From assembly GCF_933775445.1 (NCBI RefSeq), contig NC_065873.1:310001-374000 (forward strand): a stretch of DNA of 64,000 nt, in the 5' to 3' direction. Shown here piece after piece: positions 54,377 to 64,000 of the stretch. A program made the position numbers and the translations under genes. Source of the stretch: Argentina anserina (lineage: Eukaryota; Streptophyta; Magnoliopsida; Rosales; Rosaceae). The notes below the pieces were generated by a model, which worked only from the letters and a program-made list of their open reading frames with translations, did no database searches and was not told where the DNA came from. The stretch's first letter is position 1, and each line of letters begins with the position of its first letter.

Positions 54377-54982
54377 CAGTGGGCGGATTCAGCCCAGGGC
54401 TTACTCGGGCTGGAGCCCATGCAGATTTTTAGAGCCTAAAAAAATTACTACATTAATACTAGCTCAAGAAAAAAAAAAACCTAAGGCACGCACATATGAA
54501 GAAGAGTGCGCATTCTCCATTTCTTTTGCGAATTGTGACACATGAAGATGACGACTTGGCGAGATGTCCTTTTGTGACTAGGGTGAATGGGTGATCGCGA
54601 TGATCCGCCTTCTTTTGTTCTTCACCTTCACTCAATCACTCAGTATTTCACTCAATTACTCTAATCTTTGATCTTTCAGGTACTGTTATTCACAGATTCA
54701 CCTATTACAATTTCAATTTGATTGATTCCTATTCGCCTATTCCAATTTCAATTTGATTGATTCTATATGATTAGTTTATGTAGTTGTGTTTACCTTATTG
54801 CATTAAATTGAATTTTGAAGTATGTTTACCTTATTTATAATTCAGTTTTGAAAATCATGAGGTGAAGTTTTGTGCACATTGTATGGTTGAATTCCATCTT
54901 TTGTGTACATTGTCAAAAAAGTTTTTTGGATTTCGGCCAAATTTGAAGCCATCCATAGATTATAATCCTAGATCCGCCATTG
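54377..54982. mobile_element. hAT-like element with CAGTGG.CGGAT-type ends
   Basis: The element is about 606 bp. The left end is CAGTGGGCGGATTCAG, and the right end read inward is CAATGGCGGATCTAGG. The flanks CCCATATA (54369-54376) and CTCATATA (54983-54990) are an 8-bp duplication with one change. The paralogous site in copy A, GGCCCATGTAGCTGAAG, shows no insert. Inside, an approximately 35-bp phrase (CCTATTNCAATTTCAATTTG) occurs twice at 54690-54760. No transposase is visible. Confidence 0.72.
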
Positions 54983-55345
54983 CTCATATACCTGGAACCT
55001 TCTGTAGCAACCCAATCAAATGCCCTGATGATAATCCGCATAACCCAAAAAACTGAAAAAAGAGACGGTTATTAACACAGTAAATATTCATATGACTGGG
55101 CTCGTTAGACACCGAAGAAAATCTTCCGAATAAGCTTCTCAACAATAGTCGGCACTTGTTCTTCCTTGTGCAGCCACCAAGGTTTTTTGGGCCATCCAAT
55201 TCATAGTCTAGTGGACCATCAAACCAAAGCCGAGTTTCCTTGTAGAGACTTAAAAAGGCTAGAATTTTTCCTTCAACACTGGGTATCTGTTGTGTTGTTG
55301 GTACTTGCACTACTACGCTATGATATACATGACTCTCTCTGCATT

Positions 55346-55896
55346 TATTATACAGATCAAAGTCTGAAACGTCCGAAACGAAAACGGAAAAATTAAAGCA
55401 AAGCTAAAGTATAGTTACTCCCTCAAGTCTAAACTAGTGACAAGAAAACACTAACACATCAAGCACATGGCATCAATTTGCGTGCTCTCAATGTTAGTGA
55501 CGTCGAAAGAAAAAATGTGAGAGGATCTTTCCTAGCTAGGCTAGGAAATCATACCTCAATTACCTCATCCTCCAGGCTTGGACCTCCAACACCAACCCCG
55601 AATCCGCCCCAAAGCCGTGTGCACTGACCCGGCCTGTGGCCACCTGCGCACTCAACAGCTCCGCCAGAGTCATCTCTAGCTCCGTATCTAACTCCGGGCT
55701 GAGACGCCGAACCACCGATTTCTTGCTCTTGTTTCTCTGACCATGCGTCAGATAAAATATATGTATTTTTGCTAGTAATTGGTGTGAAAAATGAAAAAGA
55801 AAAGAGAGCAATCTAATATTCTTGTATTATTTTCTCCCATATCTTGGTAAGACTGCAGAAAGGTTGAGCTCTGAGTGGAAAACATTGTATTAGTTT
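55346..55896. other. spacer between RING copy B and the exostosin gene
   Basis: No supported gene. It includes the promoter side of the RING pseudogene and the 3-prime UTR of the exostosin gene. Confidence 0.5.
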
Positions 55897-58160
55897 CTAT
55901 TTGACTTGATCCTCAACGCGGATATTCAGCCTCCTAAGCCAGATAGAATGAACAATCATGTTGAAAACATCATATCTTTTGGAAGGTCCATTCACCACAA
56001 AATGTCTCTGCACCAACCTCACTCTCCTATGCATTCTCAGGTACTGACTCTGAGATATTCCCATTAGTATTGTTTTGATATTTGGTATATCCTTCACTTT
56101 TACTTGGACTGAAAATGACTTCCACTCTAAAACATCACTGAATGGTGGAACATAGTTATCCGAAATCAACACCGGCACACATTCTGCGTAGATAGCTTCC
56201 ACAATTCTTGGGCTTGCTACTTCGTAACCGCTGGGGCACAGGCAGAACTTGCTCTGCTTTAACTTTGACTCGTAGGATACTCCCTGGGGGAGTTGGTCAT
56301 AAACTTGCACGTCTTGATCTCTTTCTTTCCATTCATTTAAGAGCATGTACCTTATGTGACCATGTAGGCGGCCTGCGAAGAAGGCGAGAATTGATCTGCG
56401 AGAGGGGGAGAGACCACCGAGAAGTCCTTTGGTTTCGCCAGTCCGGAGATGGATTTCTGGAAATGATACATCTTTAGAAGGATTGAATCCTTCGGATGTG
56501 TTTGCATTGCATAATACTCTTATGGACTTGTGGTATAGCTGAGGAACATAAGAAGACGTTCGAGGGCCCTATAGATAGAAAGACAAGTTTGAGTCAATTT
56601 ATATGCAAAATCTTACTTGCATTGCAAGCTATGATAAACAACGAATTACTACGATACACAAAATCTTAATGTCTGCTTAGGAATATAACAACTGTATATG
56701 AAGAATGAGAGACGGAAACGTTTGTGTGGGAATATTATGGTGATAGGAATCGTTACCCAATCGTGACAGGAAAGCATAAAGTGATCAGCACCAAGGCTTC
56801 GATTCCAAAAGGGATGTTTATCGGAGATGACATTGACATAGTCAACAACAGTACGACCAATGGACTCAGTGTCATGGGACTCGGCCACATAGAGGTACTG
56901 AACCAACATGACCACACTGAATGGGAGAAAATAAACAAGGGCATCATCTGGATTTGTGGTTCTATATGTATTATCCATTTCCATTTCATGAATGAATCTT
57001 CCTTCTGTAGAATATATACTCTTGCATGGACCATTATGAAATATGGGTGGATCTCCTTCTTGATATACATATATCTTGAACAGCTTTTCCATCTCCAAGT
57101 AACTCCTGCAGCATTTTTATTTACTTTTAATTCAGTGTAATTTTTTTGTTTATACTTAATACCAATCACTAAATAGTAATGAAACTAGTTGTACCACATT
57201 TACATCTCATGTTAAGAACCGTTTAGGAAATTTTAACTAATGTTTAACTAATATAAACAACATTCTTCTTTCATGATCCTCCATCTTACATGGTAATAAT
57301 GTGGTGAGTTATGGACGATAGACGTTGTATACATTATGATCTACCAGTCACTTTGATTAGTTATTTTACGAGCAGTAGTATACATTGTTACATGCAAAAA
57401 TTGGACTTGAGAGTTAATACAGATGAAACAGATATATGTTTAGAAATAGCCAAATCTAGCTTAACAATCACGTACTAGCTATATGCTATTACCTGTGAAA
57501 AGCATTTGCATTTCTGTATATTGGACCTTGAGGAACATAGTCTAGATCTTTATGAGTAGAACTGAGATTTCTAACTCGAGCAGCTTCTCTTATGGAAGCC
57601 CGAACTCCAGCCAAACTTGCTTCAAGTTTCTCTAATCTGCTATATCTCTTTATAGCTATTGTCTCAGATGCAACAGAAACGCTGTTTTCCCCAGAATCTT
57701 TTTCATTCAATACTACCTCTTGTTTCTCTATCTGCTGTAAACAACACAAAAGGAAAAATCAGAAGACAATTAATACATCTGAACTTGAAGAAAGACACTG
57801 AAGTTATGTAGTTGAATGGACATGAAAATGAAGAGATATTCTCACATTTTGATTGGGGGGAAGTTGTACTGTTTCATTTGATTCTGAATCATTTGATGAA
57901 GGACGGACAATAGGATGAGCTTCTGTTGCAGGTTCTTCATGTATTACTTGAGAATCAGGCCTTGATTTTGTTGAGAAAGCTAGTGATGAGGAGTAGTCGG
58001 TACTCAGTATATTACCGACTCTCCATGACCATGAAAAGGAACAGCTGGTAACACCTAGCGTGCAAGCGAGAGCTACAAGCACTAGTATCAACACTGAAGA
58101 AGAAGTAGAAGATGACCAAAGTGGTGGAAACAAAGATTGCTTGTTGGTCAGAGGCTTCAT
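55897..58160 (-). CDS. exostosin-family (GT47) glycosyltransferase, type II membrane protein
   Basis: Plant exostosin/GT47 enzymes build cell-wall polysaccharides in the Golgi; the exact sugar and acceptor cannot be told here. There are four exons: 58160-57846, 57734-57493, 57105-56757 and 56568-55897, in frame, giving 525 residues, normal for the At5g03795-like group. A short cytosolic tail is followed by one signal anchor at about residues 22-39 (SVLILVLVALACTLGV), then a Ser/Pro/Glu-rich stem and a coiled region (about 105-170). The GT47 domain runs from about residue 188: FKIYVYQEGDPP, GADHFMLSCHDWGP, PEIHLRTGETKG, KFCLCPSGYEVASPRIVEAI and ISDNYVPPFSDVLEWKSFSV. Exon 2 begins at a NAGNAG acceptor (CAGCAG), so one Gln may be optional. 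The tail ends VEDQVK. Partial copies lie at 39.1-40.0 and 52.7-53.0 kb. Confidence 0.92.
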
Positions 58161-59680
58161 CTCTCGTTAGTGACGATTGCACTAAGCAGTAGGACAGTAG
58201 TACTACTAAATGAGGAGTTCAGGACTATTGATGCATTACTTAAATTGCTGGTTATTCTTTGCTGCTCATTAGAGTCATTCTTTGTAGGGCAAAGCTTTTT
58301 AGTATGTACGGATAGAATGCTTCCTTGCTATATACCTGCGTACTTGACCCAATAAGTTGGCTCTCTTTCCAGACTTACCTTCCTGCATGCAACACCAAAC
58401 GTGCAGTTTGCTCTGATTAATTAATTTTAGGCAAAGTGATTGTACAGTAAAATTTCAGGCATGGATTGTTACAGTAAAACAAAATACAGCAAACAGTAAT
58501 ACGTAGTGGGAATCTAAACACACTAAGATAGTGTAAACGGGAACGTGCCTATTATGCTTGCAGGGAACGAGGGCTTCCAAGTATGAATTCCATGTAGTGA
58601 TAATAGTAAACTAGTTCCAAGAGTGTCACAACAATAATTTATCATAGTGACCTCTGTCTCATCTAGTTTAATTGAATGAGATAGCTGTCGGCCTGCATTT
58701 ACAAACGAATGAGCATATTATAATAGTTGCACAAGCTTAGTAGATTCAGTCTTTCAGTACAATAGAATTTCATTTTTTGTTTCCGTACAAAATAAATTTA
58801 AGAGCACAACCTCGGATACGAAGGAAGTCATAGTATATGAGCAATGAACCAAAATTCAAGATAACAACTTGAACGCCAAGGCAGCATCTTGGGATGGCCG
58901 GCCTCAAAATCTGACTTTGTCTTCGTTGCCGTCACGTACTGCACTAACTTTGATTCTGCAAAATTTTTGGACAACCGAAAACTCTGATTTCATATTTAGT
59001 CTCTCCTAGTCCTATCAAAGTTGACTTCTGTTTTGCCTTGTTTCTTAACTATTATCTTAAACATTGTAGATTAGAAGTAGTTTCCTTCATTCAGTTCATG
59101 TCGACTACGTTTTTCATATACCACATCTTGTGCCACAAGGTTACAGATGTTCACGGTCATTTTCATAACAAAGGGTGTCCCGCAATCACCAACCAAGTAC
59201 TGATGGAAACCCCACATTTCGTGTAATCTACATTCAAGTATTGGTTCTTTCCACATTACACAACAAATTGAAAATTACACTAAGCCTTTTCCACCTCTGA
59301 TTGTACTTGAAATGGAAAGGGTTCGACAAATAAAAATTAGATCTAGGAAGCTTCATAATTGCACGACAATTCTATCTTTTCCCCATAAACACGAAACTTT
59401 CTATTTACTGAAAGCGATCTTATTACCTGAACGGTTCCACAAGTCAGATGGCCATTTTAACCAAATCCAAATTCACAAGTTACATTCACAAGCAACTTGA
59501 GTAACTGCAAAACCACAATCGATTCTGATTTAGCAAACCTTTCACACGGCAAAGATACTGAGACGGCCTATGGCGGATGAAGTAACGAACAAGTAAAAAT
59601 AGTCTAATTACAATAGTACAAAACAGCAAAATAGCTCCAATAAACCACTACATGTTACCAGAAGAATGAAGTAGCCAAGA
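58161..59680. other. intergenic: exostosin promoter and SUN-gene 3-prime flank
   Basis: No gene is supported. The left side is the probable promoter of the exostosin gene and the right side the 3-prime UTR of the SUN gene. Two opposed 61-62 residue frames at 59038-59256 overlap and look like chance. Confidence 0.55.
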
Positions 59681-60240
59681 TTATATTGATAATATAAATA
59701 GAACAATGATACAGCTCACTAATAAGGAAACCCAGGAAGAGCTCAACAAACAAAATTTCCTGGATTTCTCTGTTGTATGAACACTGAATGCAGTATAAAC
59801 ACTAACCAAAATATCTATAAACAGCCTCGCAAGGGCCAACAATGAGAAAAGTACACAGACTACAAATATTACAACACCCTTGTTATCTACAGATATCTGC
59901 TTCTCCCTGACCTTTTCAACCTCAGATCTGCAAATCAATAGCAAATTAATCAGCACCAAATACTTGTAAAGAAATTTTAAACTCTACCTTGCAGAAAGAA
60001 GTATATGCCAATTTCATTTTACTTATCTTCTTCGAGCATAAAGAAATTAAACAGGGATTAACATAAATACCTATTGGGTTAACAAATACCTACTGGACTT
60101 TACATCAGCTTGCATATTTATCCTTAAAAACAAGACAAGATTGTGCACTCAAATATCTATAAAATAAATTGTCTAACAACTTGTGTAATCCCTCTACTAC
60201 GTCATTATTTCTCCATTGAATACAAAGATCTATTTAAAGT

Positions 60241-60275
<35 letters not shown>

Positions 60276-63267
60276 CAGTTTACTGTTATATTCGTTTTTT
60301 AAGACTTAAAAATGACTGAATACACTACAGATAAAAATGTTCATTCACTTCCATCGATGTAAAAAATTGTGTACAATTCTTCATTTTAGAAAATATCAAT
60401 TTAGAAAAGAAAATGAATTTATGTAAAAGATTAAAGTCTCACCTGAGGATAGCGTTATCCCTGACTAAATGATCCAATTGCACAGAAACAAGGGACTGCC
60501 AAGATATGAGATTGTTTACATCCTTAACCTGCAAGAACAGTCAAACCAGTATAAGGATAACAGAGCATACAACGGTCAATAAGGACCTGATACCAAAATT
60601 TATAAGAGCATTATGAAGTTGTAAGGTAGAGAGTTTACATACAATTATGTCCTGGTTTTCTAGAATATTTCTTATGTGTTCTTTGATCTTCTGTAACTCC
60701 AACTCTTTCCCGTCCATATCTGTGTCAAATTCTTTGAAGATACTTCCATATCTTGAATTTGATTCCTCAAGGTATCGCTCAAGTAGTGATAAACTAAAAT
60801 CCAATGAACGGACTTTCTGCATTAGTATCTTAAGAACAGTGTCCCCAGGCATCCTACTACCTTGTTGATGAAGTACTTCTTTGATAGGATCAGGCACATC
60901 ACTTTTGGTTACTTCACTGTTTACATTAGATTCAACTGCAGCTTGAGGTTCCACTTCGTTATCAATATCAAAAAGATCATCACCATCGGGGGATTCTGGG
61001 TGGGAGGTCGCAGGCTTCTGGTCACCGTTAACAGAAATTAAATCCTCAAGCATTCGCTCTACAGCATCCACTCCAAAAATTTCAATAACACTGACTGTGC
61101 AATAGAACTCTGAACCATAATGGTTCAAAAGCTTTAACTTTATATATCTCACCCACTTGGGTACCTCCATATCAAACCTTTGCGCAAGCTTAATATTTGC
61201 AGCAGTGAAATTCCCAAGCTTAACCCATTCATCTGTTGGATAAACCAAACTGCCAAGCAGCTCAAAATCCCTTAAATTAGATGAATAGTGTTCAAGATTA
61301 CCTATTTTTATTGTGTCTACCAAGGTTTCTTCCGAAAGCTCTATATCAACAAACTTTTCTTCTGCAGAACATGGATTGCGAAGGTACTTGTCCTTATCTC
61401 TGCTTATGATATTAGAAGCACCCTTGGCTTCCTTGTTAAAAGCCAAGACCTTGGCTCCCTTTGCAGCTGAAGCGTAATTGTACTCTGTACCACCGGGCTC
61501 CACTCTATGTTTTATGCCTCCAGCCTGGCCAATTAGAGATTTACTTTTTGAACTAAATGTTTTGCTCTTAAATTCATCCAGACCAAGAGGCACAGCACGA
61601 GGCAGGCGGTCATTATTTGGAGCATCAATGTCAATTTTCACTGCTGAACTAGTTTTCTCCAACTCTGGTTGGTCAGCAACAGCCGTGTCATAATTTGCAG
61701 TTCCTTCATCTGAGGCCTGATGTCTGTTTCCTTCACCGAGAAGTTCACCATTTAAAATACTACTTTCAACACCATTTGTGCACACACCTTCAGAAGAGTA
61801 AACTGGATCTGCTTGCTTATTTAGTTCTACAGAATCAGACTGCTCATCATGATCCAGCGTAGTTTCATTCCAAGTTGATAATCCGGCTGGAGATGCTGTA
61901 GAGCTATCTGAATAATAAATTATAAATAAATAAAAGATGCTCAGTCAGGCACACAATTATGTACAAAAATGAACAAAAGAAGACATAAGAATATAGAGTT
62001 GCATACTGTCCCACGTGGACACAATCAAGACATAATTACACCTCTTGTAAACTTCTTCAAATAACATAAATAAGTGACTTTTCGAAAATATTATCTCATG
62101 TTCTACTCAACTGTTGATAGCAAATGTGAAAGTAATACTAATACTATTCAGCTTAAGATAGTAAAGACTAGACAGTATCTGGATGAAAGTGAACATGCTT
62201 TTCAAGAACCCAGTTCAATGGCTAATTTTGCTTAATAATCACATGCATTGAAAAACAAATTTAGTACAGTGAAATTAAAAGTATGAAATTTGAAAAAAGA
62301 GAAGAGGGCGAAAATCACCCCTAATAAAACGAAAGAAACCAGATCATGTTATGGGGGATGCTACAATGACCAGATTAACCTAAATGAAAAATCCGTTCTC
62401 TCGTTGCACCGCTACAATTGAAGTTTCAGCTTTTTGCATCTAACACTTTAACATTTGTAATGAGCGATCGGGGCAATGTCTTAACCATCAAACTTCAATG
62501 AATTTCTTTATATACGAAAAAGTGTTTGCTAACTAAATCAATATCTCATTAAGTTTAGCAATATCAAAATTCATTAACATTTATGTATTTTTGGATCCTT
62601 GCCCAATTCTATTAAAATAGGCATGAAGAAGATAGGTTGTACATACTAGATGCACATAGCCATGAGTCCATAAGGACATGCCTTTAAACACCTCTCTAAA
62701 TGTATGCAGTTCAATTGTCCGACCAATGAATATAAGAGAATGATATGATTTTACTAGTTCCAATTTCTCCAATTATTCCCATGCACAGTTTTGAAATCAG
62801 TCATACATTGAATGTCAGCCTGCCTGCCCAACGTATTGACTCCAATGATCATAGCTGAATAATTGAATCAATAAATTAGACTGTAGCAAAAATCAGAAGA
62901 ACTTTAACAATCACTAGAATTACTCGCTAAATTATTCAGGTAAGCAAGATTTGGGTGAGGCCAGTTCTAAGTTAACTACACATCAAAAACGTATTGTTCT
63001 CGAACCAAAATGTGAAGATCCATCCTATACAACAACACACCGCAGAATTTAATAGGGAAAGCCAACAAAAGACTGTAAACAAAAAGAACATTTAGAAGGG
63101 AGGTTACCTCTGTATCCATCGCCTTGACTAAACCATAAGCTGATAAGGAAGACGAATCCCCAGAGAGCAAGAACTAAAGATAAAGAAACCTTATACAAGC
63201 GGCTTCTTCCGGACATGACCCTTTCCAAAGCTCTTCTTTGCAGAAGAGCTCTCCGCGACCTCTGCAT
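59681..63267 (-). CDS. SUN4: mid-SUN domain protein (SUN3/SUN4/SUN5-like)
   Basis: Plant mid-SUN proteins sit in the ER and nuclear envelope and take part in nuclear shape and seed development. There are four exons: 63267-63108, 61907-60643, 60528-60443 and 59927-59681, in frame, giving 585 residues. The N-terminus is basic, with a transmembrane helix at about residues 27-46 ([20 protein letters not shown]). A variable acidic region follows. The SUN domain lies at about 192-325 ([20 protein letters not shown], then [20 protein letters not shown]). A coiled coil follows at about 390-510, and two C-terminal helices ([37 protein letters not shown]) end the protein. A central SUN domain with three membrane helices is the mid-SUN layout, unlike the C-terminal SUN of SUN1/SUN2. 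Choice between SUN3, 4 and 5 is uncertain. Confidence 0.92.
60244..60272. repeat. (GA)n microsatellite in SUN gene intron 3
   Basis: About fourteen GA units lie between exons 3 and 4. Confidence 0.9.
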
Positions 63268-64000
63268 TGCACATCAATCCAATCCACTGCTGACTTCTGC
63301 CAAAATACAGAAATCAGTACCCTGTATGAAGCAAACAATGGACTTGACCTCCAAAAGAAAAAGATCATTAAAGTGATCAAACTAATGAAGCAAAAATAAA
63401 ATAAAGACATGGTGCCTGTGTTTAAATTTCGAATCCAAGTCAATGAAGCAAGCTGTAATGGCATTCCTATGGTCTATCAATCAATACCCAACACACACAT
63501 CTCGCAGCTTCATCTATATGTATAGAATAAGTATCTATCTTAGATTGAAAACGAAGCTAAATACCAAGACGGTTGATAAACAAAACTTGATGATGAGTAC
63601 TAACAGTACAAATCGAAAAGAAGAGAGATGTACAAGAATCCAATATGAGGTCAGTTGAGATGGGTGTTCTCAAAAGGAGCCAAATTTACCTTAGTAGACA
63701 AGCAAAGCAAGCTTTGATTCTTAAAAAGAGACGCACTTTCACCAAAGCTAATGATGAAGAAACCAGTAAAACTCACAGAACCCATTTGACTAAACTTATT
63801 TATAAGAAACCAAGAAGCAACCCAATTCCTGCCAGCTCGGTTCTGGCTGTAAAATCCACCCAAACAAGGATTCTTTTATATATAAAAAAGTTCAAATCTT
63901 TACGCCACCAAATACAAGAAAACAGCCACAAAAACAGGTTCATACGTGTATGCAGATCTTAGGGTGAGAGTGAATAATCCAATAATTGAAAATCAGATCG
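63268..64000. other. SUN gene 5-prime flank
   Basis: This is the leader and promoter side of the SUN gene. A possible 5-prime UTR intron cannot be placed. A 105-residue plus-strand frame at 63645-63962 is Lys/Arg/Ser-rich and without domain character, so it is not called. Confidence 0.5.

Larger units (their letters stand above)
53440..55345 (-). pseudogene. RING-H2 E3 ligase-like pseudogene, copy B
   Basis: The RING exon is at 53450-53732 (minus): SCTIFLQDFAD, ELITCLPCKHHYHINC, IVL-stop-LEINHLCPYCRYP. The second zinc Cys of the first pair is Phe (CTIF), and an in-frame TGA replaces the usual Trp of VLWLEI. The 5-prime exon is at 55150-55345, with the block RLWFDGPLDYELDGP, paralogous to copy A. 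The intron between the exons contains two hAT-like insertions, one of them at the 3-prime splice site of the RING exon. The gene cannot make a normal RING protein. Confidence 0.75.

Noticed and set aside
63645..63962. A 105-codon basic ORF upstream of the SUN gene
   Set aside because: Low-complexity Lys/Arg/Ser composition in the leader region, with no family features.

Overview
The window is nuclear DNA from a dicot plant. Its genes are split by canonical GT-AG introns, intergenic DNA is AT-rich and full of microsatellites, small DNA transposons and retroelement debris, and every recognisable gene belongs to a plant family. The mix of families would fit a rosid such as a Rosaceae species, but that is an impression and cannot be proven from this sequence. 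There is no operon, CRISPR array, prophage or other bacterial feature, and I found no convincing tRNA or rRNA gene.

Ten genes look intact within the window or run off its edge. On the minus strand: a RING-H2 ATL58/59-like ligase (5-prime exon only, 421-690), a DUF2062 membrane protein (5622-6773), the glycerophosphodiester phosphodiesterase GDPD4 (7447-10939), a PIRL leucine-rich-repeat protein (18687-20567), the translation factor eIF2D (31070-34905), an exostosin-family glycosyltransferase (55897-58160) and a mid-SUN nuclear-envelope/ER protein (59681-63267). On the plus strand: a coiled-coil protein of unknown function (11151-15578), a type-A-like response regulator (35296-38479) and the dynamin-related protein DRP2 (43850-51721, 22 coding exons). 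For each complete gene I joined exons by hand; every junction keeps the reading frame and the protein length fits the family. Two head-to-head pairs share short divergent promoters: GDPD4/coiled-coil (211 bp between start codons) and eIF2D/response regulator (390 bp).

The stretch from 20.6 to 28.9 kb is a transposon graveyard: a LINE 3-prime remnant, a GC-rich element with terminal inverted repeats, a plant-mobile-domain pseudogene and long TA and GA tracts. A class-I carboxylesterase at 28.9-29.9 kb is broken by frameshifts and two apparent deletions.

The most informative part is 38.8-58.2 kb. Fragments of a RING-H2 gene and of an exostosin gene lie on both sides of DRP2. The two RING copies carry different inactivating lesions. 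One copy was hit by two small hAT-like elements (8-bp target duplications), and the other paralogue preserves the empty sites. A Tourist-like element with a TTA duplication lies just downstream of DRP2. I did not find a novel multigene system; the interest is in duplication, decay, transposon timing and some unusual residues.
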